In this document: piece by piece, positions 1 through 9,597 of the stretch
Numbering within the stretch: the stretch's first letter is position 1
How the letters are laid out: each line of letters begins with the position of its first letter
Made by a program: the position numbers and the translations under genes
DNA from: Paracoccus aerius
GTDB taxonomy: Bacteria > Pseudomonadota > Alphaproteobacteria > Rhodobacterales > Rhodobacteraceae
Assembly: GCF_014656455.1 (NCBI RefSeq)
Contig: NZ_BNCL01000008.1
Span: 62,001 to 126,000 of the forward strand
Direction: 5' to 3'
Length of the DNA: 64,000 nt
The notes under the pieces: model-generated
The model's input: only the letters and a program-made list of their open reading frames with translations
Databases searched by the model: none
Told to the model about the DNA's origin: nothing

Positions 1-665
1 CTGTCGGACCGGAACAGATAGGTGGCCTTTTCGACCTGCGGCTGGGCGCCCCAGTAATCGGGATTGCGGGTCAGCGTGATCGATTGCCCGTTCTGCCAGT
101 CGCTGAAGACATAGGGCCCGGTGCCGGTCGGCTTTCGGTCGAATTCGGCGGCGGGCGTGGTTGCGGCGGACTGGACCGGCATTACCGACATCAGCAGGGG
201 CAGGATTGGCTGCGGCGGGCTGGTGGTGATGCGGATGGTGTTGTCGTCAGGGGATTCGAAGCTGAACTCCATGCCGCCGAAATACTTGCCGCCGGTTTCG
301 CACGACAGATCCGCGTTCTTGTTCCGCTCGATGCTGAACTGCACGTCCTTGGCGGTGAAGGGGCTGCCGTCGTGCCATTTGACGCCGGGACGCAGCTTGA
401 ATTCCCAGGTGTCGTCATCGACCTGGCTCCATTCGGTCGCCAGGCGCGGCTTCAGCCCTCCGTTCACATAGTCGAACTCGATCAGCATCTCGTTGACGTT
501 TTCCGAGATGACGCGCCCCACGTCCTGGCGCGCGGCCATGCAGGGCTCGACCACGCTGACGGTTTCCGACAGGACCACCGTCACGTCGCGGCTGGCGTCC
601 TGTGCATGGGCCATACCACCGGCCAGGACGGCGCCCGACAGGAACAATGCTGCCTTGATCTTCAT
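1..665 (-). CDS. ABC transporter substrate-binding protein, family 5 (peptide/solute type), partial
   Basis: This is the N-terminal part of a periplasmic binding protein of the SBP_bac_5 (DppA/OppA) family; the C-terminus lies beyond the left edge. The start at 665 gives a signal peptide (MKIKAALFLSGAVLAGGMAHA) with AHA as a likely cleavage site, and an AGGGGAGG-like ribosome site lies just upstream. The mature part shows family hallmarks: a tract resembling ENVNEMLIEFD, then LATEWSQVDDDTWEFKLRPG, then KWHDGSPFTAKDV, which is the typical WHDG motif. It lies 70 bp downstream of the sugar-acid catabolic genes on the same strand, so it is probably the first gene of an importer for that pathway's substrate. 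Family 5 proteins bind peptides but also nickel, opines and oligosaccharides, so the ligand cannot be fixed from sequence. Confidence 0.88.
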   Translation of the reverse strand, partial: MKIKAALFLSGAVLAGGMAHAQDASRDVTVVLSETVSVVEPCMAARQDVGRVISENVNEMLIEFDYVNGGLKPRLATEWSQVDDDTWEFKLRPGVKWHDGSPFTAKDVQFSIERNKNADLSCETGGKYFGGMEFSFESPDDNTIRITTSPPQPILPLLMSVMPVQSAATTPAAEFDRKPTGTGPYVFSDWQNGQSITLTRNPDYWGAQPQVEKATYLFRSD

Positions 666-735
666 CTGTTTTCCTCCCCTTTTGTCCGGCGCTGCCGGGC
701 TTTGATTGCCGCCCGGCCTCCCGCCGGGACGGTGG

Positions 736-1632
736 TCAGTGCAGAAGTCCGTTTTGCTTAAGGAAGCCTGCCATCTTGCGCTGCTGCGCGTCCGTCAGCG
801 GCCAGGCGGCGGGCGGGCGAGTCGGGCCACAGTCCCGGCCCATGGCTCGCAGCGCGGCCTTGACGCCGGTGACGTTGGTGCCGTTCAGCTCCTGCGCGCG
901 AACCTCCTCGAAGGCCGCCATTCCGGCGATCAGGTCGCGCGCCCTGGCATAGTCGCCCGTCTCCAGCGCAGCATGGATTGCCAAGGACCGTTCCGGCCAG
1001 ATGTTGATCAGCCCCGAGGTGAAGCCCCGCGCGCCGACCGCATAAAGCGCGGGCGCCCAGACCTCGGCCAGGCCGCCGACCCAGATGATGCCGGGATCGC
1101 AGGCGCCGATGGCCTCGGCCAGCTTCAGCGGGTTCGGCGTGGCCCACTTGACGCCGATCACGCCGGGAATGGCGCAGAGATCCGCGATGGCCGCCGTGCC
1201 GATGGCGTCGTTCCGCAGATACAGCATCAAGGGCAAACCGCCGCCCGCATCGGCCACCCGGCGGACGTAGTCGACCACCCCGCGCGGTGCGGCGAAGGGA
1301 TCGGGCGGCTGGTGGACCATCAGCCCCGCCGCACCGGCCCCGGCAGCCGCGGCGGCCAGGCGGCAGGCGTCCTTGACAGACCGCCCCACCCCGGCCAGCA
1401 CCGGCGCGCGGCCCGCCACCATCCCGCAGACCTCGGCACGCATGGCCTCGGCCTCGTCCACGGTCAGGCTGTAGAACTCGCCCGTGTTGCCGTTCACGAC
1501 GGGGATGTGCAGCCCCGCAGCAAGCGCGCGGTCGATGATCGGGACCAGCCGGGCGGGGGCGATCCGGTCCTCGGCATCGAAGGGCGTGACCAGGATTCCC
1601 GAGATTCCGGTCAGTGCGTCTCGCAGCGTCAT
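736..1632 (-). CDS. DapA/dihydrodipicolinate synthase family lyase or dehydratase
   Basis: This 298-residue TIM-barrel protein belongs to the DapA family (class I, Schiff-base lysine). Visible motifs are GNTGEFYSLT, equivalent to the family's GxTGE loop, the catalytic tyrosine in LPLMLYLRND and the Schiff-base lysine in GVIGVKWATP. The start ATG at 1632 overlaps the stop of the KdgD-like gene (ATGA at 1629-1632), which indicates translational coupling. It is a distant paralogue of that neighbour. In a cluster with a pentonate-type dehydratase and a semialdehyde dehydrogenase, it may be a 2-keto-3-deoxypentonate dehydratase or aldolase. The exact substrate is inference; a hydroxyproline-pathway deaminase is the other family option, but no hydroxyproline epimerase or oxidase is present. 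Confidence 0.85.
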   Translation of the reverse strand: MTLRDALTGISGILVTPFDAEDRIAPARLVPIIDRALAAGLHIPVVNGNTGEFYSLTVDEAEAMRAEVCGMVAGRAPVLAGVGRSVKDACRLAAAAAGAGAAGLMVHQPPDPFAAPRGVVDYVRRVADAGGGLPLMLYLRNDAIGTAAIADLCAIPGVIGVKWATPNPLKLAEAIGACDPGIIWVGGLAEVWAPALYAVGARGFTSGLINIWPERSLAIHAALETGDYARARDLIAGMAAFEEVRAQELNGTNVTGVKAALRAMGRDCGPTRPPAAWPLTDAQQRKMAGFLKQNGLLH

Positions 1633-2549
1633 TGGACGCTGTCGATCAGGGCCTGCATCATGCCCATCTCTTCCTCGGTCAGATCGGTCAGGGGCGCGCG
1701 GACATGGCCGGCGTCGAAACCGCGCAGGCGCACGCCCGCCTTGACGGCCGAGACCGCGTAGCCTGCCTTGCGGTCGCGGATCTTGGCGAAGGGATAATAG
1801 AACTCCCGCAGCATCCGTTCGCAGGTGGCGTCGTCGCCCGCCGTAAAGGCCGCGTGGAACTTCAGCGCGGTTTCTGGGACGAAGTTGAACGCGGCGGACG
1901 AATAGGTGGGCATCCCCGCACCCTTGTAGGCCTGGGCGAACAGTTCGTGCGTGGGCATCCCGCCGATATAGGACAACCGGTCGCCCAGCATCACGGTGAC
2001 GCGGCGCACCGTGTCGATGTCGCCGGTGCCGTCCTTGAAGCCGATCAGGTTCGGGCATTCGTCGGCCAGTTGCGCCAGCTGTTCCGCGCTGACCCGCGCC
2101 TGGCCCCGGTTATAGACGATCACGCCCATGTTGGTGGCCTGGCAGACCGCGCGGATGCGGTTGGCGACGCCGTCGGCGGGCGCCTCGGTCAGATAGTGCG
2201 GCAAGAGCAGGATCCCGTCGCCGCCCGCGGCCTCGATCTCTCGCGCCATGTCGCAGGCGATGCGGGTGCCGTATCCGCAGCCCGCGATGACCGGCTGGCC
2301 GCCCGAAACCTGCCGCGCGGTCCTGACGACGTCCACCACCTCGCCGGGGGTCAGCGAGAACAGCTCGCCCGTGCCGCCGGCGACGATCAGCCCGGCGACC
2401 GGATAGGAGGACAGCCATTCCAGATGGGCCGCGAAGGGCTTGGGGTTGAAGCGGTCCCCATCGTCGAAGGGCGTCACCGGGAAGGACAGCAGGCCGGTGC
2501 GGATGATCTCTCGCAGGTGGTCGGGGGCGATCATGGTGGCGTCCTTCAT
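1629..2549 (-). CDS. kdgD: 5-dehydro-4-deoxyglucarate dehydratase-like protein
   Basis: This 306-residue DapA-family enzyme closely resembles KdgD, which decarboxylates and dehydrates 5-dehydro-4-deoxy-D-glucarate to alpha-ketoglutarate semialdehyde. Supporting motifs are the N-terminal LLSFPVTPFDDGDRFNP, the GGTGELFSLTPGEV loop, the tyrosine in GVIVYNRGQA and the Schiff-base lysine in LIGFKDGTGDID. The start at 2549 overlaps the stop of the aldehyde dehydrogenase gene upstream by ATGA, and the next gene starts within its own stop. Its presumed product is exactly the substrate of the upstream semialdehyde dehydrogenase, so the two enzymes act in series. The dehydratase at the head of the operon is of pentonate type, so the enzyme may instead act on 2-keto-3-deoxypentonate. 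Confidence 0.88.
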   Translation of the reverse strand: MKDATMIAPDHLREIIRTGLLSFPVTPFDDGDRFNPKPFAAHLEWLSSYPVAGLIVAGGTGELFSLTPGEVVDVVRTARQVSGGQPVIAGCGYGTRIACDMAREIEAAGGDGILLLPHYLTEAPADGVANRIRAVCQATNMGVIVYNRGQARVSAEQLAQLADECPNLIGFKDGTGDIDTVRRVTVMLGDRLSYIGGMPTHELFAQAYKGAGMPTYSSAAFNFVPETALKFHAAFTAGDDATCERMLREFYYPFAKIRDRKAGYAVSAVKAGVRLRGFDAGHVRAPLTDLTEEEMGMMQALIDSVQ

Positions 2550-4060
2550 TGCAGATCCTCGGGCAAGAGTTCTTGGGGAAAATTCTGGTAGCTGACGGGC
2601 CGCAGGAAGCGGCGGATCGAGAGGGTGCCGACCGAAGTGGCGCCGAAGTTGGTCGATGCCGGATAGGGTCCGCCATGGACCATGCTGTCCACCACCTCGA
2701 CACCGGTCGGAAAGCCGTTGACCAGCACCCGCCCCGCCTTGCGCTCCAGCACCGGGCGCAGCTTTTGCGCGGCCTCCAGGTCGGCAGGATCCATGTGGAT
2801 CGTCGCGGTCAGCTGGCCCTCGAAGCCGCGGGCCAGGCGAACCATCTCGTCGGTGTCGCGGACCCGCACGACCAGGCCCAGCGGGCCGAAGACCTCCTCG
2901 CCAAGCGCGTGGTCCTGCAGGTAAGCCTCGGCCGTGGTTTCATACAGGTTCGGACTGGCCTGCCGGTCGTGGCTGTCGGTCGAGACGACCGGCGTGACCG
3001 AGTTGCGGGCCTCGAAGCGTTCCTTCCCCTCGCGGTAGGCCCGGGCGATGCCATCGGTCAGCATGGTCTGCGGACCCACCGCCTCAAGCCCCGTCTTGGT
3101 CGCAGTGACAAAGCGATCGGCGTCCGCGCCGTCGATGACAACCGCGATGCCGGGATTGGTGCAGAACTGGCCCGCGCCCATGGTCAGGCTGCCCGCCCAG
3201 CCTTTGCCCAGATCCTCGGCCCGGGCGCAGGTGGCCCCAGGCAGCAGGAACATCGGGTTGACGCTGCCGAGTTCGCCAAAGAATGGGATCGGCTCAGGCC
3301 GTTGCGCGCACAGGTCGAAAAGCGCCCGTCCCCCTGCCAGGCTGCCGGTGAAGCCCACGGCCTTGATCAGCGGGTGCTGGACCAGGGCAGTGCCCACATC
3401 GCGGCGCCCACCCTGGATCAGGCTGTAGACGCCGGGATGGATGCCGCAGGTCTTGATGGCCGCATGGACGGCATCGGCCACGATCTCGCCGGTGCCGGGA
3501 TGGGCGCTGTGGCCCTTGACCACCACCGGACAGCCTGCGGCCAAGGCGGCGGCGGTGTCGCCGCCCGCAGTCGAAAAGGCCAGCGGGAAGTTAGAGGCGC
3601 CGAAGACCGCGACCGGGCCGACGGGGCGCTGGACCATGCGGATGTCGGGACGCGGGGCGGGCTGGCGGTCGGGCATGGCCGGATCGTGGCGGCGGTCCAG
3701 GAAGTCGCCCTTGCGGATATGTTCCGCAAACAGGCGCAACTGGCCAGTCGTCCGTCCCCGTTCGCCGTTGAGCCGCGCCTCGGGCAGGCCGGTTTCCCGG
3801 GTGCCGATTTCCGTGATGGCCTCGGCGCGCGCCTCGATCTCGTCGGCGATGGCGTCCAGAAAAGCGGCACGCGTTTCGCGGCTGGCCTCGCCATAGGACC
3901 AGAACGCCTCCTCGGCGGCCTCACAGGCGCGGTTAACCAGTTCCACCGTGCCCATGCTGAACTCGTGGACGGGGCCAAAGGCCGGCTCGTTCGGGAAGCG
4001 CGTCTCGGTCCCGACCCAGTCACCCGCGATCAGGTGCTTGCCGTGAGGGGTGAAGGTCAT
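2546..4060 (-). CDS. Alpha-ketoglutarate semialdehyde (2,5-dioxovalerate) dehydrogenase
   Basis: This is a 504-residue NAD(P)-dependent aldehyde dehydrogenase that would oxidise 2,5-dioxopentanoate to 2-oxoglutarate, the last step before the TCA cycle. The Rossmann-like coenzyme domain contains PVGPVAVFGASNFPLAFS and GFTGSLAGG. The catalytic glutamate sits in FFGELGSVNP and the catalytic cysteine in GAGQFCTNPG. The FGASNFPLA motif and lack of the usual FNxWN stretch are typical of the KGSADH group. I place the start at 4060 rather than at the in-frame ATG at 4078: AAAGGA lies six bases before 4060, while the upstream ATG has no suitable ribosome site. The gene overlaps kdgD by four bases. Confidence 0.9.
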   Translation of the reverse strand: MTFTPHGKHLIAGDWVGTETRFPNEPAFGPVHEFSMGTVELVNRACEAAEEAFWSYGEASRETRAAFLDAIADEIEARAEAITEIGTRETGLPEARLNGERGRTTGQLRLFAEHIRKGDFLDRRHDPAMPDRQPAPRPDIRMVQRPVGPVAVFGASNFPLAFSTAGGDTAAALAAGCPVVVKGHSAHPGTGEIVADAVHAAIKTCGIHPGVYSLIQGGRRDVGTALVQHPLIKAVGFTGSLAGGRALFDLCAQRPEPIPFFGELGSVNPMFLLPGATCARAEDLGKGWAGSLTMGAGQFCTNPGIAVVIDGADADRFVTATKTGLEAVGPQTMLTDGIARAYREGKERFEARNSVTPVVSTDSHDRQASPNLYETTAEAYLQDHALGEEVFGPLGLVVRVRDTDEMVRLARGFEGQLTATIHMDPADLEAAQKLRPVLERKAGRVLVNGFPTGVEVVDSMVHGGPYPASTNFGATSVGTLSIRRFLRPVSYQNFPQELLPEDLQ

Positions 4061-4105
4061 CGGAAATCCTTTCGTCATGGCAGACCGGAGGCCCGGCCCC
4101 AGGTT

Positions 4106-4831
4106 TCAGCGGCCGGTGCGGGCGCGCCATTCCTCGTATTTCTTCTGGTTCTCGTCCTTGGTGCAGGGGTATAGGCCGATGATGGCCGCGCCCTCCTTGA
4201 CCTGCTCCAGCACGAAATCCTCGAAACTTTCCATGCCGGTGCATTCGTCCGCGATCTCGTCGGCCAGATGCGCCGGGATCACCATCACTCCGTCCTTGTC
4301 GCCCACCAGGATGTCGCCCGGAAAAACCGGCGCATCGCCGCAGGAAATCGGCACGTTGATGTCCAGTGCCTCGTGCAGGGTCAGGTTCGTGGGCGCGCTT
4401 GACTTGGCGAAATAGGCCGGCATGTCCAGCTTGCCGATGCCTTCGGCGTCGCGCATCCCGGCATCGGTCACGACACCCGCCGCGCCACGAATTGCAAGCC
4501 GGGTGATCAGGATAGACCCCGCCGTCGCGGCGCGGGCATCCTTGCGCCCGTCCATGACCAGCACATGCCCGGCAGGGCAGGTTTCGATGGCGACGCGCTG
4601 CGGGTGGTCGGCATTGCGGAAGACGGTGATCGGGTTGCGGTCTTCCCGCGCGGGGATGTAGCGCAGGGTGAAGGCCGGGCCGACCATGTTCTCGTCCTTC
4701 GGCGCCACCGGCACCACGCCTTGGATGAACTGGTTGCGCAAACCGCGCTTGTACAGCGCCGTGGCGACGGACGCGGTCGAGACCTTCTTCAGCTTGGCGC
4801 GGGTTTCGTCCGAAAGGGTGTATTCGGTCAT
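4106..4831 (-). CDS. RraA family protein (dimethylmenaquinone methyltransferase-like fold)
   Basis: This 241-residue protein belongs to the RraA/HMG-aldolase-like family. It carries the arginine-aspartate metal/substrate motif in GVVTDAGMRDAEGI and the C-terminal GDILVGDKDGVMVIPA segment. Members annotated RraA are often metal-dependent decarboxylases or aldolases (4-hydroxy-4-methyl-2-oxoglutarate or oxaloacetate) rather than RNase E inhibitors. It is longer than E. coli RraA (about 160 residues), with an extra C-terminal helical tail, which fits the catabolic subgroup found next to KdgD and sugar-acid dehydratases. The start at 4831 has GAGGAACGACC before it. Its exact reaction here is unknown. 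Confidence 0.85.
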   Translation of the reverse strand: MTEYTLSDETRAKLKKVSTASVATALYKRGLRNQFIQGVVPVAPKDENMVGPAFTLRYIPAREDRNPITVFRNADHPQRVAIETCPAGHVLVMDGRKDARAATAGSILITRLAIRGAAGVVTDAGMRDAEGIGKLDMPAYFAKSSAPTNLTLHEALDINVPISCGDAPVFPGDILVGDKDGVMVIPAHLADEIADECTGMESFEDFVLEQVKEGAAIIGLYPCTKDENQKKYEEWRARTGR

Positions 4832-4857
4832 GGTCGTTCCTCGAAAAAGGTCTGGCC

Positions 4858-6594
<1,737 letters not shown>

Positions 6595-6665
6595 GATCCC
6601 TCCTCCACGCCGGAATCACTCAGCGCGTCTCAAACATACTAATATTTCAGTTTAACAGGTATATC

Positions 6666-6677
6666 AATAGCGCTATT
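6666..6677. promoter_or_regulatory. Palindromic operator candidate AATAGCGCTATT
   Basis: This perfect 12-bp palindrome (AATAGCGCTATT) lies in the AT-rich 139-bp interval between the dehydratase gene on the minus strand and the GntR regulator on the plus strand. It sits about 60 bp before the regulator start and about 70 bp from the dehydratase start. The position suits a shared operator for the divergent GntR protein. No binding data exist in the sequence itself. Confidence 0.45.
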
Positions 6678-6733
6678 ATCCTTGTTGATCGGAGGGCCTG
6701 ACCCTAGGTTCGGCCTGATTGAGGGAGAATGTC

Positions 6734-7444
6734 ATGGCCATATCGCTTGCCGCCAGTTTTGGGCTTTCTGCCATGCAGGTGCAGGCCGGTGGCGGGACCG
6801 TGCAGCGCGTCTACGAAAGCCTGCGCAAGCGAATTATCACACTGGAATTGCCACCCGACACCACGCTGTCGCGGACCGACCTGACCGAAACCTATGGGGT
6901 CAGCCAGACCCCGATCCGAGAGGCCCTTCAACTGCTGAAGCAGGAAGGGCTGGTCCACATCTTTCCCCAATCGAAGACGGTGGTGACGCGCATCGACGTG
7001 CCGCAAACCTACGAGGCGCATTTCCTGCGCGTCGCCCTGGAAACCGAGGTCTGCCGCAGGCTGGCCACCGAGGCGCCGGCCGACGTGCTGACCCGCGCCC
7101 GATCGATCATCCGGATGCAGGAAGCCATCGCCGAGGACACCAGTCAGATCGCCGTCTTTCAGGAACTGGACGAGTTGTTCCACCAGACCCTGTTCGCGGG
7201 CCTGCGGCAGTCAGGACTGCACCAGTTGGTGCGCGAACGGTCGGGCCATCTGGAGCGCATCCGTCGCCTGCACCTGCCGGAACAGGGCAAGGTGCTCAAC
7301 ATCTTGTCTGGCCATCGGTCCATCGTGGACGGCATCGCATCAGGCGACCCGGATGCTGCGATCGCGGCAATCCGGGGCCATCTGAGCCAGACGGTGTCCA
7401 GGGTGGAGGCCCTGCGTGAGGAATTTCCGCAGTATTTTGCCTAA
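6734..7444 (+). CDS. GntR family regulator, FadR (FCD) subgroup
   Basis: This 236-residue repressor-type protein has an N-terminal winged helix-turn-helix at about residues 27-85 (ESLRKRIITLEL, then LSRTDLTETYGVSQTPIREA, the typical GntR SxxPIREAL signature). The C-terminal FCD ligand-binding domain contains the histidine/aspartate positions expected for metal-bound carboxylate ligands (LDELFHQTLF, SGHRSIVDGI). The ATG at 6734 is preceded by GAGGGAGA; an in-frame TTG at 6719 lies upstream but overlaps that ribosome site. It is divergent from the sugar-acid operon and most likely controls it, with a sugar acid or keto acid as effector. Confidence 0.92.
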   Translation: MAISLAASFGLSAMQVQAGGGTVQRVYESLRKRIITLELPPDTTLSRTDLTETYGVSQTPIREALQLLKQEGLVHIFPQSKTVVTRIDVPQTYEAHFLRVALETEVCRRLATEAPADVLTRARSIIRMQEAIAEDTSQIAVFQELDELFHQTLFAGLRQSGLHQLVRERSGHLERIRRLHLPEQGKVLNILSGHRSIVDGIASGDPDAAIAAIRGHLSQTVSRVEALREEFPQYFA

Positions 7445-7475
7445 GGCCGCCGTGTTGCCAGTGCCTTGAGACCAT

Positions 7476-7494
7476 GCAGGGTTCATCACCCTGC
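7476..7494 (+). terminator. Rho-independent terminator after the GntR gene
   Basis: A 7-bp perfect stem (GCAGGGT/ACCCTGC) with a 5-base loop is followed by a T-rich stretch, TTGGTTTGTTG. It lies 32 bases after the GntR stop codon. Confidence 0.7.
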
Positions 7495-7568
7495 TTGGTT
7501 TGTTGTCGCGCGGCGCGCTTGCTAGGACGTCTGGATCGGACTCCGACGATTTTTCCGAAACCTTCAAG

Positions 7569-8003
7569 TTAAGCCATAGGCCGAAAGACGCGCTCAGGAA
7601 GCCGGGTTCTGGAATGGTGGACATCGTCGGGCTTGATCGCGGCCTCGATGGCGACCAGGGCGATGGTGCCGTCGGGCTCGTTCGGCAAGGGCTGGGGCTG
7701 GATCGATCCCAGCACCGCCGCGCCGCCCCCTTCGTACAGAAAGGTATGGGCCGTGTGCCCGACCAGGTATTCGTCCCCGCGACCGCAATGGGCCATCAGC
7801 GCGGCCAGGTTCGACTGCGTTCCGGTGGGAAAGAACAGCGCCGCCTCTTTGCCAAGGCGTTCCGCCGCCATCGCTTCCAGCCTGCGGGTGGTCGGGCAAT
7901 CCTCGTAGACCGCATCGCCCACCTCGGCCGAAGCCATTGCCGCCCGCATCGCCGCATCCGGCCGCGTCACCGTGTCCGAGCGGAAATCGTCCTGGCCCGT
8001 CAT
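7569..8003 (-). pseudogene. ltaE: Truncated low-specificity L-threonine aldolase
   Basis: The first 135 or so residues match L-threonine aldolase (PLP-dependent, threonine to glycine plus acetaldehyde): FRSDTVTRPDAAMRAAM, FPTGTQSNLAALMAHC, GGGAAVLGSIQPQP and IKPDDVHHSRTRL. Homology then stops abruptly; nine unrelated residues precede a TAA at 7569. Full-length enzymes have about 330-345 residues, so the PLP-binding lysine and the whole C-terminal domain are missing. No remainder is found in another frame downstream, which argues for a deletion or rearrangement rather than a simple frameshift. The start at 8003 still has a good ribosome site (AAAGGA). It is probably a non-functional remnant. 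Confidence 0.85.
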
Positions 8004-8105
8004 GTCCCCGTTCCTTTCGCCGGGCACGATCACGGCCCGAGGGCGCAGGAAAGCCGCCGCAGCGCAAAAGTGCAAGCCGCCGTCTTTCTGCGTCGGGCCG
8101 GCCGG

Positions 8106-8543
8106 TCAACTCCATCTCGAGGAGGCGCGGCGCGATGCCAGAAGCAGGTTCGTCTCGGAGGTGACGACCCCTTCCAGGTTGCGGATGCGGCGCAGGACCT
8201 CGTCCAGTTCGGCCAGGGATTGCGTCGAAACCTCGACCACCAGATCCCACTTGCCGTTGGTGGAATGAACGGCGGTGACCTCTGCCATGCCCGACAGGCG
8301 CGCCATGATGCGGTCGCCGCCACGGCCCTCGATCCCGATCAGCACAAGGCCTCGCACCGGCGCGTCCGAGACATCGCCCCGGGTGACGGCCGTATAGCCC
8401 AGGACCTCGCCCTTCTGCTGCAGCCGCGCCATCCGCAGCCGCACGGTCGCGCGGGTGACGCCCAGGCGGTCCGCCAGATGCTGGACCGAGGCGCGCCCGT
8501 CCCGGCGCAGCTCGGCGATCAGCCTTTGGTCGAGTTCATCCAT
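8106..8543 (-). CDS. Lrp/AsnC family transcriptional regulator
   Basis: This 145-residue regulator has an N-terminal helix-turn-helix (LDQRLIAELRRDGRASVQHL, then LGVTRATVRLRMARL) and a C-terminal RAM domain that binds amino acids (VRGLVLIGIEGRGG to LEGVVTSETNLLLA). It is divergent from the arginase gene, as the arginine- or ornithine-responsive activators of such catabolic operons usually are, so control of arginase and ornithine cyclodeaminase is likely. The start at 8543 follows AGAAGGA. The leader holds a striking inverted repeat, listed separately. Confidence 0.92.
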   Translation of the reverse strand: MDELDQRLIAELRRDGRASVQHLADRLGVTRATVRLRMARLQQKGEVLGYTAVTRGDVSDAPVRGLVLIGIEGRGGDRIMARLSGMAEVTAVHSTNGKWDLVVEVSTQSLAELDEVLRRIRNLEGVVTSETNLLLASRRASSRWS

Positions 8544-8587
8544 TTCGGCAGGTCCTTCTGGCCACTTCGCGCAGTTTGCCTGCCGAA
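8544..8587 (-). promoter_or_regulatory. Perfect 9-bp inverted repeat enclosing the Lrp ribosome site
   Basis: TTCGGCAGG (8544-8552) and CCTGCCGAA (8579-8587) form perfect 9-bp arms separated by 26 bases. In the minus-strand leader RNA the arms could pair into a hairpin whose loop carries the AGAAGGA ribosome site and whose 3' arm ends directly at the ATG of the Lrp gene. Alternatively, the arms are two Lrp half sites on DNA in the divergent promoter region. Confidence 0.5.
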
Positions 8588-8656
8588 CCTGCGGATTGTC
8601 CAGTTGAGACCCGCCTGTTTCGCGCAGCATCCTGTCCGAAACCACCCGAGGTGACG

Positions 8657-9586
8657 ATGACACGAACCATCCTGATCGGCGCGCCCGTCGACAGCGGCCA
8701 GCGGCAGCCGGGATGCCTGATGGGCCCGGCCGCCTATCGCGTGGCGGGACTGCGGCCGCTTTTGGAAGGCCTTGGCCTGGCCGTGGCGGACCGGGGCGAT
8801 CTTGCGCTGCCCCAGGTGCTGCCGCGGCGGCATTGCGCGAATGGCGCGGTGGACCAGTTGCCCGCGACGGTTGCCTGGACCGGGCTGATCCGCGACGCGG
8901 TGCGCGACGCCTTGCGCCAGGGGGGCATACCCATCGTGCTGGGCGGGGATCATTCGCTGGCGCTTGGATCCGTGGCCGGCGCGGCCGAGGACGCCGCCGC
9001 CCAAGGGCGCCCGCTGTTCCTGTTGTGGATGGATGCGCATAGCGATTTCCACACGCCCCTCAGCACGACAACGGGGAACCTGCACGGCACGCCGGTGGCC
9101 TATGCGGCGGGCCGGCCGGGCTTTGACGCCTTTGGGCCTTTCCCCACGCCGATCCCGGCCGAGCGCATCTGCCTGTTCGGCATCCGCAGCGTCGACCCGG
9201 CCGAGCATCGCGCCCTGCAGGACTGCGCCATCGGGGTCAACGACATGCGCGTGCTGGACGAACAGGGCATCACCGCCCCCCTTGGCGCGTTCCTGGACCG
9301 GGTGCGCGCGGCCCAGGGCAAGCTGCATGTCAGCCTGGACGTGGATTTCCTCGACCCCTCCATCGCGCCCGCGGTGGGCACCACCGTTCCCGGCGGCGCC
9401 ACCTTCCGGGAAGCGCATCTGGCCTGCGAACTGATCCACGAGACGGGGCTGATGACCTCGCTGGACCTGGTCGAGCTGAACCCGTTCCTGGACGACCGCG
9501 GCCGCACCGCCAAGCTGATGGTCGACCTGGTGGGCAGCCTGATGGGCCGCAAGGTCTTCGACCGCCCCACACGTTCATTCACCTGA
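8657..9586 (+). CDS. Arginase (ureohydrolase family)
   Basis: This 309-residue protein hydrolyses arginine to ornithine and urea, using two manganese ions in the cytoplasm. All metal-ligand motifs are present: GGDHSLALGS, WMDAHSDFHTP and SLDVDFLDPSIAP, together with the substrate-related NLHGTPVAYA and the late glutamate in LDLVELNPFLDD. The length is normal for arginases. The ATG at 8657 is preceded by GAGGTGACG. It lies 11 bases upstream of the ornithine cyclodeaminase gene, so the pair converts arginine to proline. Its regulator is probably the divergent Lrp protein. Guanidinobutyrase or other ureohydrolase activity is possible, but the neighbour favours arginase. Confidence 0.9.
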   Translation: MTRTILIGAPVDSGQRQPGCLMGPAAYRVAGLRPLLEGLGLAVADRGDLALPQVLPRRHCANGAVDQLPATVAWTGLIRDAVRDALRQGGIPIVLGGDHSLALGSVAGAAEDAAAQGRPLFLLWMDAHSDFHTPLSTTTGNLHGTPVAYAAGRPGFDAFGPFPTPIPAERICLFGIRSVDPAEHRALQDCAIGVNDMRVLDEQGITAPLGAFLDRVRAAQGKLHVSLDVDFLDPSIAPAVGTTVPGGATFREAHLACELIHETGLMTSLDLVELNPFLDDRGRTAKLMVDLVGSLMGRKVFDRPTRSFT

Positions 9587-9597
9587 AGGAGATGCCC

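Noticed and set aside
736-4060. Hydroxyproline catabolism
   Set aside because: A DapA-type enzyme and semialdehyde dehydrogenase also occur there, but no hydroxyproline epimerase or D-hydroxyproline oxidase is encoded, and an IlvD/Edd sugar-acid dehydratase heads the operon.
7445-7568. Frameshift as the cause of the short threonine aldolase
   Set aside because: None of the three frames beyond the break encodes the missing PLP-lysine region or any later LtaE motif, so deletion or rearrangement fits better.
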